A stretch of 64,000 bases of DNA, taken from assembly GCF_007197885.1 (NCBI RefSeq), contig NZ_VKKG01000001.1, forward strand, positions 766,334 through 830,333, read 5' to 3'. This DNA is from Tessaracoccus rhinocerotis. Lineage in GTDB: Bacteria; Actinomycetota; Actinomycetes; Propionibacteriales; Propionibacteriaceae. The notes under the pieces were generated by a model. The model did no database searches and was not told where the DNA came from. It saw only the letters and a list, made by a program, of their open reading frames with translations. Below, one piece after another: positions 42,788 to 52,346 of this stretch. A program made the translations under genes and the position numbers. The stretch's first letter is position 1, and each line of letters opens with the position of its first letter.

Positions 42788-44276
42788 GCGGGGCGCCGTC
42801 GTTGTCGCGGCGGGTGAGGAACAGCGCGGCCGCGACGCCGACGAAGCTCACCGCCGCCGGCAGCAGCAGGCTCTGCCCCATGGCGTTCGAGAACGGCCCG
42901 GCCACCTCCGCTGGCACAGCGGCGCCTGCGCCCTGGATCGACGTCGGCAGCCCGTTGGCGACCAGACGGCCCTCCATCGTGGCCGCGATCCCGGCCGAGC
43001 CGATGACCGCCCCCACCTGCCGCAGGGTGTTGTAGACGCCGGCGCCGGCGCCCGCGCCGTCCATGGGCAGGTCCCGGGTGGCGGCCATCGAGAGCGCACC
43101 CCACATGCCGCCGTTGGCGAGCCCGAGCAGGGCCGACGGGACGAGCAGCAACAGGACCGGCACCTGCGCCTGCACCCACAGGGCGAACCAGCCCAGCCCG
43201 ACTCCGAGGCAGGCGAGGGAGACCACCGCGATCCCCCTGCCCAGCCGTCCGTGCGCGAGCTTGCCCATGAACGGCGCCAGCACCCCAGAGATGACCGCCA
43301 TCGGGACCAGCATCGCCGCCGCCCGGATCGGGCTGAGCCCGGCGCCGACCTGCAGGTACAGCATCATCGGCATCGACATGCTCGTGACCACGAAGCCCAC
43401 CACGCAGATGCCCAAGCTGGCGAAGGTGAAGTCGCGGGTCCGAAAGAGCCTGAGCGGCAGCAGCGGCTCGGAGCGGTTGACGGCCTGCCAGGAGACGAAC
43501 AGTGCAAGCACCACCACGCCGGCCACTACCAGCCCCACCGACGGCGGTGCGAGGCCGACCGGTCCGAGGGCGATCGGCACGGGGCCGAAGTCATGGGCAG
43601 CACCCTCCTGGATCCCGAACACCAGCAGGAACATGCCCACTGCGCTGAGGACGACGCCGAGGAGGTCGAAGGTGTGGGTGTGGCGGGGCAGCTGTGGCAC
43701 CAAGAGGCTGACCGCCACGATCGCCACGATGCCGACCGGCAGGTTGATGAAGAAGATCCAGCGCCAGTCGAGTCCGTCGATGATCACCCCGCCCAGCATC
43801 GGTCCGGCCAGCGACGCGAATCCCGCCACGCCTCCCCACAGCCCCATGGCGGCGCCGCGCTGCTTCGGGGGGAACATCCGGGTGATCACCGCCATGGTCT
43901 GCGGCGTCATCATCGAGCCGCCGAGGCCCTGCACCACCCGGGCCAGGATGAGCTGCTCGATGCTCGTGGCGAACCCGCACCAGGCCGACGAGAGGGTGAA
44001 GGTCGTGATGCCGACGAGGTAGACGTTCTTCGGGCCGAACCGGTCCCCCAGCCGCCCCGTCACCAGCAGCGGCACTGCGAACGCCAGCAGGTAGGCGCTG
44101 GTCACCCAGACCACGTCGTTCACGTCGGCATCCAGGCCGGTCATGATGTGCGGCATGGCCACCGAGACGATCGTCTGGTCCACCAGGATCATGAAGAAAC
44201 CGATCACCAGCGAGAACAGCGCGGGCCAGGCACGCTTGCGCTGGGACGGGTGGAGATCGGTCTGGGCGACGGACAT
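42780..44276 (-). CDS. MFS drug exporter, DHA2 (14-helix) type
   Basis: 498 residues with about 14 hydrophobic segments. Motif D1/A region GRLGDRFGPKNVYLVG between helices 2 and 3 and motif C region GLWGGVAGFASLAGPMLGG in helix 5 (antiporter motif) are clear. DWRWIFFINLPVG is typical of EmrB/QacA-like proton antiporters. Start ATG with a CAGACT box 7 bases upstream. No regulator adjacent; substrate unknown. Confidence 0.9.
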   Translation of the reverse strand: MSVAQTDLHPSQRKRAWPALFSLVIGFFMILVDQTIVSVAMPHIMTGLDADVNDVVWVTSAYLLAFAVPLLVTGRLGDRFGPKNVYLVGITTFTLSSAWCGFATSIEQLILARVVQGLGGSMMTPQTMAVITRMFPPKQRGAAMGLWGGVAGFASLAGPMLGGVIIDGLDWRWIFFINLPVGIVAIVAVSLLVPQLPRHTHTFDLLGVVLSAVGMFLLVFGIQEGAAHDFGPVPIALGPVGLAPPSVGLVVAGVVVLALFVSWQAVNRSEPLLPLRLFRTRDFTFASLGICVVGFVVTSMSMPMMLYLQVGAGLSPIRAAAMLVPMAVISGVLAPFMGKLAHGRLGRGIAVVSLACLGVGLGWFALWVQAQVPVLLLLVPSALLGLANGGMWGALSMAATRDLPMDGAGAGAGVYNTLRQVGAVIGSAGIAATMEGRLVANGLPTSIQGAGAAVPAEVAGPFSNAMGQSLLLPAAVSFVGVAAALFLTRRDNDGAPLS

Positions 44277-44332
44277 GTCCCGAAGTCTGCCACCGCCCGG
44301 GAGATCGCCACGATGGTGCGCCGCGCCCGTCG

Positions 44333-44338
44333 TAGAAT
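44333..44338 (+). promoter_or_regulatory. -10 box of the LTA-synthase-like gene (leaderless)
   Basis: TAGAAT, 6 bases before the ATG at 44345. Confidence 0.5.
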
Positions 44339-44344
44339 CGTGGG

Positions 44345-46261
44345 ATGTTGTTTTCGCGGCGCCGGCCCCGCGGCGGTTCCCCGACGCCCGGGCCCGAGGG
44401 AGAGTCCTCGGCCCCGGCGCGTCCGGGCGTCGTGCTGCGCAACGTCGGCAGGTCGTTGTTCGGCCTGGCGCTGGCCGTCGTCCTCACGCTCGCGCTCGAG
44501 TTGACCCACGGTCTCGGCAAGGCACGGCCCGAACCGTTCGACCGGCTGCTCGACCTGGAGCCGGGCGTGCTGGCGATCGGCATCGGCCTGGTCTGGGCCG
44601 TGTTCGTGTTCCTGCGGGCGCTGTCCAACCGCACGTGGGTCGCCTCCGCGGGCGTGATCGTGCTGCTCGCCCTGATCGCCTGTGGTGACTACTTCAAGCT
44701 GCGTCTGCGCGGCGAGCCGCTGTTCGTCTCCGACGCCACCTACCTGTCCCAGACCGGCTTCCTGGTCGAGAGCGTGGGTTTGGGCCCGTTGCTGCTGCTC
44801 GCCCTGGCGTTGCTGGCCATCCCGATGCTCAGCTGGGGCGCCGCACGGCTCGCCCGGCCGGCCTCGTCGGGCCGACGGGTGCTGGCGCGCGTGGTGGCCG
44901 GCACGGTGGCCGGGACGATCATCCTCACCGCCGCCACCTTCAACGTGCCCGGCAACGCGGCCCGTGGCCTCTACGAGGCGGCCGGGGCCAAGTGGCGCCC
45001 CTGGAACCAGGGCCAGAACTACGACGACAACGGCGTGATCGCGGGGTTGCTGTACAACCTGCCTGCCGAGCCGATGGCGAAGCCCGAGGGGTACTCGCAG
45101 GCCGCCATGGCGGACCTGCTCGAGCGCTACTCCGGGATCGCCGAGGAGCACAACGCCACCCGCGACGTCTCGGCGCTGTCGGACACCAACGTCGTCCTGG
45201 TGCTGTCGGAGTCCCTGTCCGACCCGATGGCGATGCCCGGGATCACACCGGCGGAGGATCCGCTGCCGTTCCTGCGCGAGCTGATGGCCACCAACACCTC
45301 GGGAACCCTGCTGTCCGGGGCCTTCGGCGGCGGCACCTCCAGCATGGAGTTCGAGGTGGTCACGGGCATGGCCGTGGCCAACCTGCAGCCGCAGGTGGAC
45401 AGCCCGTTCCCGGGGCTGGTGGCCCAGACCGAGCGGTTCCCGAGCCACCTGCGCACGTTCGAGGACTGGTCGCACAACAGCTACGCGATCCACCCGTACG
45501 CCCAGGAGTTCTACCGACGCAACGTCGTCTATCCCGCCCTCGGCTTCGACCGGGCGGACTTCCGGGACTCCCTGCGCGGACTGCGCAAGCTGCCCGGTGA
45601 CGAGTACATCTCCGACGCCGCCGTCCTCGACCGGGTCGTCGACGAGCTGACCGCCTCCGACGAACCGATGGTGGTCAACGTCGTCACCATGCAGAACCAC
45701 GGTCCGCAGAAGGGGTTGTCGAACCCGATGGAAGTGGACGGCCCGCTCTCGGAGGACCAGCGCGCCGCCGCCGGCCAGTACCTACGGGGCCTCAAGGCCT
45801 CCGACGAGGCCCTCGAGGCGTTCACCGAGGACCTCGCCGAGATCGACGAGCGCACAATCGTGCTGCTCTACGGCGACCACCTCCCCACGGTCTGGCCCGA
45901 GGAGGTACTGGCGGCCAGTGGTCCCACCGGGCGCTACGAGACACCTTGGGTGGTGTTCGCGAACTTCCCGACCAGCAAGCAGGACCCGGGCATGATCAGC
46001 GCCAACCAGCTGATGAACCAGGTGCTGGACGCCTCGGGCGCGGCCTACACACCGTGGACGGCGCTGCTCCACGAACTGGCGCAGGAGGTGCCGGCGATGG
46101 AGCGCACCGGGTGGCTCGGACCCGACGGTGCGGCGGTCTCGGAGGCCGACCTCTCCGAAGGAGCCCGACAACTCCTCGCGGACTACCGCCTGGCCCAGTA
46201 CGACATGGCCGCCGGGCAGGGCTGGGCCACCGACGCGCTGCTGGCCGCCCCCGAGGACTGA
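44345..46261 (+). CDS. Lipoteichoic-acid-synthase-like sulfatase-fold enzyme
   Basis: 638 residues. A basic cytoplasmic head, then five membrane segments (about 36-55, 75-95, 100-120, 145-170, 185-205). The extracytoplasmic sulfatase-fold domain has its metal Glu in VVLVLSESLSDP, the nucleophile Thr in FGGGTSSMEFEVVTG, VVTMQNHGPQ and LLYGDHLPTVWP. These are the LtaS/MdoB metal and catalytic positions. Expected reaction: transfer of phosphoglycerol-type groups to an envelope glycolipid or polymer. Transcribed divergently from the MFS exporter. A hairpin including its stop codon separates it from the next gene. Confidence 0.9.
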   Translation: MLFSRRRPRGGSPTPGPEGESSAPARPGVVLRNVGRSLFGLALAVVLTLALELTHGLGKARPEPFDRLLDLEPGVLAIGIGLVWAVFVFLRALSNRTWVASAGVIVLLALIACGDYFKLRLRGEPLFVSDATYLSQTGFLVESVGLGPLLLLALALLAIPMLSWGAARLARPASSGRRVLARVVAGTVAGTIILTAATFNVPGNAARGLYEAAGAKWRPWNQGQNYDDNGVIAGLLYNLPAEPMAKPEGYSQAAMADLLERYSGIAEEHNATRDVSALSDTNVVLVLSESLSDPMAMPGITPAEDPLPFLRELMATNTSGTLLSGAFGGGTSSMEFEVVTGMAVANLQPQVDSPFPGLVAQTERFPSHLRTFEDWSHNSYAIHPYAQEFYRRNVVYPALGFDRADFRDSLRGLRKLPGDEYISDAAVLDRVVDELTASDEPMVVNVVTMQNHGPQKGLSNPMEVDGPLSEDQRAAAGQYLRGLKASDEALEAFTEDLAEIDERTIVLLYGDHLPTVWPEEVLAASGPTGRYETPWVVFANFPTSKQDPGMISANQLMNQVLDASGAAYTPWTALLHELAQEVPAMERTGWLGPDGAAVSEADLSEGARQLLADYRLAQYDMAAGQGWATDALLAAPED

Positions 46262-46278
46262 GACCGCTCAGGCCTCGG
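46251..46278. terminator. Bidirectional hairpin between the LTA-synthase-like and MFS genes
   Basis: CCGAGG-A-CTGAG-ACCG-CTCAG-G-CCTCGG: 11 pairs with one A/G mismatch and a 4-base loop. It contains the stop of the plus-strand gene (46259-46261) and the stop of the minus-strand gene (46268-46270). Confidence 0.65.
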
Positions 46279-47530
46279 GTTTGCGGTAGACGTCCAGGGT
46301 CAGCGGCCAGCGCAGCCGCAGCCGGGCGCGCAGGCCGCGGTAGACCACCAGGAACACCCCGACACCGAGGAACGTCAGCCCACAGGCCAGGGCACCGAAC
46401 ACGAGCGTGGAGCGTGGGCCGAGGACGTCGCCCACCCACCCAACCACAGGCGCGCCGATCGGCGTCCCGCCCATGAAAATGGCCATGTAGAGAGCCATCA
46501 CCCGGCCGCGGAACTCAGGGGCGGTGGACAGTTGCACCGTCGAGTTCGCGCTGGTCATGACGGTCAGGGCGAACAGGCCGCACGGCACCAGGAGGATCCC
46601 GAACGAGATGTAGCCGGGAGCCAGTCCGGCCAGCAGGCAGAACAGCGAGAACAGTCCCAGCGCGCCCAGCAGGACCCGCAGCCTGGGGGTGCCGCGCCGG
46701 GCTGCCAGCAGCGCCCCTGCGAGGGTGCCGACGGCCATCGCCGAGCCCAGCAGTCCGTACTCCTCGGCGCCCTTGCCGTAGACCTCGGTGGCCATCAGCG
46801 CGATGGTGATCTGGAAATTCATGCCGAATGTTCCCAGCATGAACACGACGACGAAGATCAGCAGCAGGTCTGGTCTGGAGCGGACGTAGGCGATCCCCTC
46901 CCGGACGGTGCCGCGGTTCTTCGGCCTCGGCGCCAGCATCAGCTGTTCGTCGCGGATGAGGAGTAGTCCCAGGAGCACCGCGATGAAGCTGAGGGAGTTG
47001 ACCAGCAGCGCCGGGGCCACGCCCCAGGCCCCGATCACGACGCCGGCGACGGCGGGCCCGACGAGCCGGGCCATGTTGAACGAGGCCGAGTTGAGGCCGA
47101 TCGCGTTGGCGACCAGCTTGGGCCCCACGAGTTCGTTGACGAACGCCTGCCGGGCCGGGTTGTCGAAGGAGACCACCACCCCCTGCAGGAACGCCAGCAG
47201 GTAGGCGTGCCACAGGACGGCCAGGTCCGTCGCGACGAGGAACCACAGCGCCAGGCCCGTGAGCGCCATCAGGACCTGGGTGGTGAGCAGGATGTGCTTC
47301 TTGCTGAACCGGTCCGCGATGAGGCCGGCGTAGGGCGCCAGGAACGGCAACGGGAGGAACTGCAGGCCGGTGACGATGCCGAGCGCCGAGGCGGAGCCGT
47401 CGGTCAGGATGGTCAGGACGAGCCAGTCCTGTGCGGTGCGCGCCATCCAGGTGCCGACGTTGGACACCACCGCACCGGCCGCGAACCACCTGTAGTTGGG
47501 CACGGCCAGGGAGGCGAACGTTCTGCTCAT
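46268..47530 (-). CDS. MFS transporter, EntS/MFS_3 type
   Basis: 420 residues with 12 hydrophobic segments. Starts MSRTFASLAVPNYRWFAAG, typical of the EntS-like branch (FxSLxxxNYRLxF). Loop motifs AGLIADRFSKKHILLTTQ after helix 2 and SFDNPARQAFVNELVG after helix 4 are characteristic. Known members export siderophores or macrolides. A TAGGGT box 8 bases before the ATG is the likely promoter. Substrate unknown; no siderophore genes nearby. Confidence 0.88.
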   Translation of the reverse strand: MSRTFASLAVPNYRWFAAGAVVSNVGTWMARTAQDWLVLTILTDGSASALGIVTGLQFLPLPFLAPYAGLIADRFSKKHILLTTQVLMALTGLALWFLVATDLAVLWHAYLLAFLQGVVVSFDNPARQAFVNELVGPKLVANAIGLNSASFNMARLVGPAVAGVVIGAWGVAPALLVNSLSFIAVLLGLLLIRDEQLMLAPRPKNRGTVREGIAYVRSRPDLLLIFVVVFMLGTFGMNFQITIALMATEVYGKGAEEYGLLGSAMAVGTLAGALLAARRGTPRLRVLLGALGLFSLFCLLAGLAPGYISFGILLVPCGLFALTVMTSANSTVQLSTAPEFRGRVMALYMAIFMGGTPIGAPVVGWVGDVLGPRSTLVFGALACGLTFLGVGVFLVVYRGLRARLRLRWPLTLDVYRKPEA

Positions 47531-47576
47531 TGTTCGCCACCCTAGCCCCCGTGACCGGCCGCGTGGTCAGCCGGAA

Positions 47577-48755
47577 TCAGCCGATGAGGTGCTCCAGCGC
47601 CAGCTGCTGCAGCTGGACGAAGTGGTACTCCCGGGCGCCCTTGGCGTCGGCGTCGAACTCCTCGGTGGCGGCGAGGAAGTCGGCGACGGACTCCCCCTCG
47701 TCGAGCGTCGGCTGGGCGAGCTCGAAGATGGACGCCTTCTGCATCAGGTCCTGGACCGCCGGGTCCTGGCGGAACTTGCGAGCCTTCTCGGCGAGCATCA
47801 GGTAGCCCACCATGTTGGCGCGCGCGGATTCCCAGACGCCCTGCATGCCCTCGGTCCGGCTCGGCTTGTAGTCGAAGTGGATCGGGCCCTCGTAGCGGGT
47901 GGCCTCCGGCGAGGCGGGGAAGCCGTTGACCAGCAGGTCGACGGTGAAGAACGCGCTCATCAGGTCACCGTGGCCGAACGCCAGGTCCTGGTCGTACTTC
48001 AGGCCGCGCTGGCCGTTGAGGTCGATGTGGAACAGCTTGTCCCGGTAGAGCGCGAGCGCCAGCCCGTGGGTGTAGTTCAGGTTGGCCATCTGCTCGTGGC
48101 CCACCTCGGGGTTGAGGCCGACGATGTCGCCGTGCTCCAGCGAGTCGGCCAGCGCCAGGGCGTGGCCGATGGTGGGCAGGAAGATGTCGCCGCGGGGCTC
48201 GTTCGGCTTGGGCTCCAGTCCGATTCGCAGGTTGTAGCCCTGCGACTTGATGTAACCGGCGACGGTGTCCAGGCCCTCGGCGTAACGGGCGTGGGCGGCG
48301 AAGAGGTCCTTGGAGGAGTCGTACTCGGCGCCCTCGCGGCCTCCCCACATCACGAACGTCTCGGCGCCCATCTCGGCGGCGAGGTCGACGTTGCGCAGCA
48401 CCTTGCGCAGGCCGTAGCGGCGCACCGCACGGTCGTTGGAGGTCAGGCCGCCGTCCTTGAACACGGGGTGGCTGAAGGTGTTGGTGGTCACCATCTCGAC
48501 CACCAGACCGGCCTTGTCCGCGGCGTCCTTCAGCTTCTTGAAGGTGGCGCGTCGCTCCTCCTCCGGGGCGTCGTAGGCGACGACGTCGTCGTCGTGGAAC
48601 GTGATGCCCCACGCTCCGAGCTCGGCAAGCTTGTCCGAGTACTCCCACGGGTCAAGGCTCGGGCGCGAGTCGCCACCGAACGGGTCGGTGCCCGTCCAGC
48701 CGACGGTCCAGAGGCCGAATGAGAACTTGTCTGTCTTTGAAGGCACAGGGGCCAT
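47577..48755 (-). CDS. xylA: Xylose isomerase
   Basis: 392 residues from ATG ([20 protein letters not shown]) with ribosome site GAGGAG. Catalytic His in [12 protein letters not shown] (about 56), metal ligands in [13 protein letters not shown] (about 182) and [11 protein letters not shown], and substrate His in [18 protein letters not shown]. This is the short class I actinobacterial type. It turns D-xylose into D-xylulose. Divergent from a ROK repressor across 68 bases that hold an operator-like dyad; xylB is not in the window. Confidence 0.95.
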   Translation of the reverse strand: MAPVPSKTDKFSFGLWTVGWTGTDPFGGDSRPSLDPWEYSDKLAELGAWGITFHDDDVVAYDAPEEERRATFKKLKDAADKAGLVVEMVTTNTFSHPVFKDGGLTSNDRAVRRYGLRKVLRNVDLAAEMGAETFVMWGGREGAEYDSSKDLFAAHARYAEGLDTVAGYIKSQGYNLRIGLEPKPNEPRGDIFLPTIGHALALADSLEHGDIVGLNPEVGHEQMANLNYTHGLALALYRDKLFHIDLNGQRGLKYDQDLAFGHGDLMSAFFTVDLLVNGFPASPEATRYEGPIHFDYKPSRTEGMQGVWESARANMVGYLMLAEKARKFRQDPAVQDLMQKASIFELAQPTLDEGESVADFLAATEEFDADAKGAREYHFVQLQQLALEHLIG

Positions 48756-48770
48756 GGTCCACTCCTCAAC

Positions 48771-48797
48771 GAGTTTTGTTTCTATCAACAACTTAAC
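48771..48797. promoter_or_regulatory. XylR-type operator between xylA and the ROK gene
   Basis: TTGTT-TCTATC-AACAA (48776-48791) inside a locally AT-rich stretch (AGTTTTGTTTCTATCAACAA). The dyad lies upstream of the xylA ribosome site and before the -10 box of the ROK gene, placed to block both promoters. Confidence 0.6.
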
Positions 48798-48810
48798 GGT
48801 GGCAAGGCTG

Positions 48811-48816
48811 TAGAGT
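48811..48816 (+). promoter_or_regulatory. -10 box of the ROK repressor gene (leaderless)
   Basis: TAGAGT, 7 bases before the ATG at 48824. Confidence 0.5.
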
Positions 48817-48823
48817 CAAGCGC

Positions 48824-50095
48824 ATGCCAGAAGAAGAACCGTCGGGCGCGGCAGAGCCGCTCAAGCGCCGTGCACGTCCCACCTCCTCCCTGCGTTCCGG
48901 GCAGCCGGGAGCCAGGCAGTCGGACCTGCGGGAGCGCAACCTGTCCCTGGTGTTCCGGCAGGTCCTGGCCTGCACCGAGCCACCCTCGCGTGCGGACGTG
49001 TCCGCGCTGACCGGCCTGACCCGGTCCACCGTCTCACGCCTCGTCGACGAACTCCTCGGCGGCGGGATGCTGCTGGAGCTCGAGGCCCTCGGCACCGGGC
49101 GCGCCGGGCGGCCCGCCCTCCCACTCGTGCCGGCCGCCGGTGCGCTGCTCTCGCTCGGCATGGAGCTGAACGTGTCCCACATGGCCGTGTTCGTGATGGA
49201 CCTCGACGGCACCGTGCTGGCCAGCGGCACCGAGGACGGCGACTACGCCCACTCCTCCCCCACGGCAGTGCTGGGCCGGCTCGCCGAGATCACGCGGAGC
49301 GCCCTCGCCGAGTCCGGCTCGGGCCACCTCGTCGGCGCCGCCATCGCGGTGCCAGGCCTGGTGGACTCGAATCGCGGCGTGCTCCTGCGCGCACCCAACC
49401 TGGGGTGGGTCGACGTCCCCGTCGCCGAGATCCTGCGCGCCGCGCTGGCCCTCGGCGACGACGTCGAGCTGGTGGTGGGCAATGAGGCGGACTTCGCCGC
49501 GGAGACCATCGCCATGGACGCCCCCGGGAAGCCCTCGGAACTGGGCGACTTCCTCTACATCTCCGGCGAGACCGGCATCGGCTCCTCAGCCGTCGTGGGC
49601 GCCGGGGTCGCCGGCGGCCGGCACGGCTGGGCCGGCGAGCTCGGCCACATCTGCGCGGACCCCAACGGCCCGCTGTGCGGCTGCGGCGCCACCGGCTGCG
49701 TCGAGGCGTTCGCCGGCGCCAAGGCCGTTCGCGAGCGCGCCGGGGTGGACACCATCGAGGAGCTCATGGCTGCGGCCGAGCAGGACCGACCCGCCGCGGT
49801 CGAGGCCCTCCGTCGCGCCGGCGCCGCACTCGGGGTGGGCGTCGCCGCGGCCCTCAACCTGCTCGACCTCCCGGTGGTCGTGATCGGCGGCCACCTCGGG
49901 AGGCTCGGGAAATGGGTCGTGCCCGCCATGCAGGAGCAGCTGGAGCACCGGGTGCTCGCCTACGAACTCTCCCCGCCGGAGATCATCCCCGTCGCCAACG
50001 ACGTCAGCCCGGCCGCGCAGGGCGCCGCGCTGGCGGCGTTCACCCCGCTGCTGGCACATCCGAGCGCCTGGCTGGAGGTCGCCGGCGCGGCCTGA
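48824..50095 (+). CDS. xylR: ROK-family xylose repressor
   Basis: 423 residues. A charged 30-residue head, then a winged helix (RADVSALTGLTRSTVSRLVD, about 46-65). The ROK sugar-kinase-like domain has EADFAAETIAMDAPG and the zinc loop GHICADPNGPLCGCGATGCV with GxCGCxGCxE spacing. It represses xylA in the absence of xylose in related systems; the name rests on the divergent xylA and the shared operator-like dyad. Confidence 0.88.
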   Translation: MPEEEPSGAAEPLKRRARPTSSLRSGQPGARQSDLRERNLSLVFRQVLACTEPPSRADVSALTGLTRSTVSRLVDELLGGGMLLELEALGTGRAGRPALPLVPAAGALLSLGMELNVSHMAVFVMDLDGTVLASGTEDGDYAHSSPTAVLGRLAEITRSALAESGSGHLVGAAIAVPGLVDSNRGVLLRAPNLGWVDVPVAEILRAALALGDDVELVVGNEADFAAETIAMDAPGKPSELGDFLYISGETGIGSSAVVGAGVAGGRHGWAGELGHICADPNGPLCGCGATGCVEAFAGAKAVRERAGVDTIEELMAAAEQDRPAAVEALRRAGAALGVGVAAALNLLDLPVVVIGGHLGRLGKWVVPAMQEQLEHRVLAYELSPPEIIPVANDVSPAAQGAALAAFTPLLAHPSAWLEVAGAA

Positions 50096-50099
50096 CCGG

Positions 50100-50969
50100 C
50101 TACTCCACCAACTGCCAGCCGTCGGGACCCCTGACCGCGCGTCCCTCGGCCTCGAGCCGCCGCAGGTAGGCGGCCATGCCGCGCTCGCCCTTGCGCCGGA
50201 AGAGACGCATCAGTCTCGGCAGCTGGTTGGGCACCAGCATGGCCAACCGCACCAGCAGCGACTCCGACGCCTTGGGGTAGGCCTCCAGCCTCGGCCGGTC
50301 GAGCAGCGCCATCATCGCCCGCGCCACCGCCTCCGGTGGTTGCGGCGGGTCCTGGAACTGCAGCGCGTTGCCGCCCTCGACCGCCTCCTGCCGCAGCATC
50401 CGGGTGTCGGTGGCCGACGGCAGCACCGAGGAGACCGTGATGCCCTTCGCGGCCAGGTCCAGCCCGATGGCCAGCATCGCCCCCCGCAGCCCGAACTTGG
50501 AGGCCGTGTAGATGGGTGTCTCCCCGAGCGGGAAGATCCCGCCCAGCGACACCGTCGTGATCACCCGCGGATCTCGTGCCGCACGCAGCAGCGGCACCGC
50601 CAGCCGGGTGAGCACCAGCGGCGAGACGAGGTTGACCTCGAGCTCACGGCGGATCGAGGCCACGTCGCGCTCGTCGAAGCGCTCCTGGCTGGACATGCCG
50701 ACGTTGTTCACCAGCACGTCGATGCGGCCGTGGTCCTCCTCCAGCCGGGCGACGAGCGCCTCCACCTGCCCGAGGTCGGTGAGGTCCACCGCGTGCCCGC
50801 GGTGCCCCGACCCCGGCAGCGCGGCCGCCACCCGTCGCGCCTCCTCACCGCGGATGTCGACGACGGCGATCCTCGCGCCGCGCCGCGCGGCCGGCCCGAT
50901 GAGGGCGGCGGCGATGTCACCGGCCCCACCGGTCACGACCATCACCTTGTCCCGATAGTCGTAGCTCAT
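50100..50969 (-). CDS. Short-chain dehydrogenase/reductase
   Basis: 289 residues from ATG overlapping the monooxygenase stop (ATGA). Cofactor loop VVTGGAGDIAAALIGPAA is altered from the usual TGGxxGIG, with Asp and Ala in place of Gly, so cofactor binding may be weaker. DVLVNNVGMSS, the Ser region TTVSLGGIF and the active site IYTASKFGLRG (YxxxK) are intact. C-terminal 60 residues are basic (LMRLFRRKGERG). Encoded with a flavin monooxygenase; together they could oxidise and then reduce a ketone or alcohol substrate. Confidence 0.87.
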   Translation of the reverse strand: MSYDYRDKVMVVTGGAGDIAAALIGPAARRGARIAVVDIRGEEARRVAAALPGSGHRGHAVDLTDLGQVEALVARLEEDHGRIDVLVNNVGMSSQERFDERDVASIRRELEVNLVSPLVLTRLAVPLLRAARDPRVITTVSLGGIFPLGETPIYTASKFGLRGAMLAIGLDLAAKGITVSSVLPSATDTRMLRQEAVEGGNALQFQDPPQPPEAVARAMMALLDRPRLEAYPKASESLLVRLAMLVPNQLPRLMRLFRRKGERGMAAYLRRLEAEGRAVRGPDGWQLVE

Positions 50970-52306
50970 CGCGTCCGCTCCCCCGCGCGCTCGCCCGCCC
51001 GCTGCCAGCCGAACTCGGCGGCGACAGCGTCGAGGTGGGCGACGAAGGCGTCGGAGTCGACGTAGCCCTTGTGGCGCGGTGAGGTGTCGAACTTGAGCCC
51101 GCTGGTGAGGTCCGGCCTGTCGGTGCGGATCCGCTCCTCGAAGCGGGCGGCGACGTCGGAGCCGCGGGAGCGCTCGTCCAGGTAGCCCGCCACGATGTGG
51201 GCCTGCCTGTCCAGCAGCTGGTAGGCGCCGGAGTTGGTCTCCACGAAGCCGACGGCACACAGGCCGGAGTGCCGGGTGGAGAACGAGTTCAGGTAGAGGT
51301 CGTCGGGATGCTGCGGGTCCCCGAACAGCTCCTGGGCGAACGGGACCGAGTGCCGGTAGCCGGTGGCGAGCAGGACCACGTCGAAGTCGGCGCTCGAGCC
51401 GTCGGTGAACGTGATCGTCATCCCGTCGGCCGAACGGATCCCGCGGCGGGGCGTGACGTCGCCGTGGCGCACGTGGTGGAGCAGTTGGTCGTTCATGATC
51501 GGGTGCGTCTCGAACAGCTTGTGGTCGGGCTTCTGGAAGCCGAGCCGGGACACGTCTCCGACGAGCAGCCGCAGGAACGGCTGGAGCAGGGCGCGCTCGA
51601 CCCGCTTCGGGAGGAACGACCCCTTCCCACCCACCACGTCGGACGGCACCCCGAAGACGTGCTTGGGGATGAACCAGTAGCCGCGCCGCATGCTGATGCT
51701 GACCGCCTCGGCGGTGCGGGCGGCGTCGCACGCGATGTCGCAGCCCGAGTTGCCGCCACCCACCACGAGAACCCGTCTGCCCCTGAACTCGTCGGCGCTG
51801 CGATAGGTCACCGAGTGCCGGACCTCGCCGGTGTAGCCGGGCACGCCGACCTCGAGCGGGTCCCACTGCACCCCCGGGCACACGATGACGGCCCCGTACT
51901 CCTCGACGGTGCCGTCGGCCAGGGTGACCCGCCAGCTCCCACCGTCGGCCGCGAGTCGCTCGACGGCGGTGTTGAACCGGATCCGCTCCGTGAGGCCGTG
52001 GTGGTCGGCGAAGTCCCGCAGGTAGGCGAGGATCTGGCGGTGGTTCGGGTAGTCGGGGTAGTCCTCGGGCATCTCGAAGCCGCTGAAGCCCGAGACGGTC
52101 CGGCTGGAGATGAAGTGGGCGGACTCGTACATCGGGGTGCCGGGCGCGTCGATGTCCCAGACCCCACCCACCCCACTGTTGCGCTCGTAGTGGGTGTATT
52201 CCAGCCCCCTGGCCCCCAGGGCGCGCGCGGCGACCAGCCCGGCCGGCCCCGCCCCGATGATGCAGATCTCGTGCGCCAACGACTTCTCCCTCCCAACGCT
52301 CGACAC
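50966..52306 (-). CDS. Flavin-containing monooxygenase (Baeyer-Villiger/FMO type)
   Basis: 446 residues from GTG. FAD site IIGAGPAGLVAARALGARG (about 17-35), then ERNSGVGGVWD. FMO fingerprint near GYTGEVRHSVTYRSADEF, NADPH site VLVVGGGNSGCDIACDAAR (about 180) and the late LLATGYRHSVPF. Two starts are possible: the GTG at 52304-52306, 5 bases behind a TACGAT box, or TTG at 52277-52279, 4 bases behind GGAGGGAGAAG and closer to the conserved FAD strand. Translated with the downstream SDR. Confidence 0.9.
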   Translation of the reverse strand: MSSVGREKSLAHEICIIGAGPAGLVAARALGARGLEYTHYERNSGVGGVWDIDAPGTPMYESAHFISSRTVSGFSGFEMPEDYPDYPNHRQILAYLRDFADHHGLTERIRFNTAVERLAADGGSWRVTLADGTVEEYGAVIVCPGVQWDPLEVGVPGYTGEVRHSVTYRSADEFRGRRVLVVGGGNSGCDIACDAARTAEAVSISMRRGYWFIPKHVFGVPSDVVGGKGSFLPKRVERALLQPFLRLLVGDVSRLGFQKPDHKLFETHPIMNDQLLHHVRHGDVTPRRGIRSADGMTITFTDGSSADFDVVLLATGYRHSVPFAQELFGDPQHPDDLYLNSFSTRHSGLCAVGFVETNSGAYQLLDRQAHIVAGYLDERSRGSDVAARFEERIRTDRPDLTSGLKFDTSPRHKGYVDSDAFVAHLDAVAAEFGWQRAGERAGERTR

Positions 52307-52346
52307 CTCGCATCGTAGGAGCGCGGCGCCGTCGGCGGGCGAGAAC

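Noticed and set aside
50100-52313. One 737-codon frame spanning the SDR and monooxygenase
   Set aside because: Only its last 289 codons are SDR. The upstream part is an off-frame reading of the monooxygenase, whose own frame has clear FAD and NADPH motifs.
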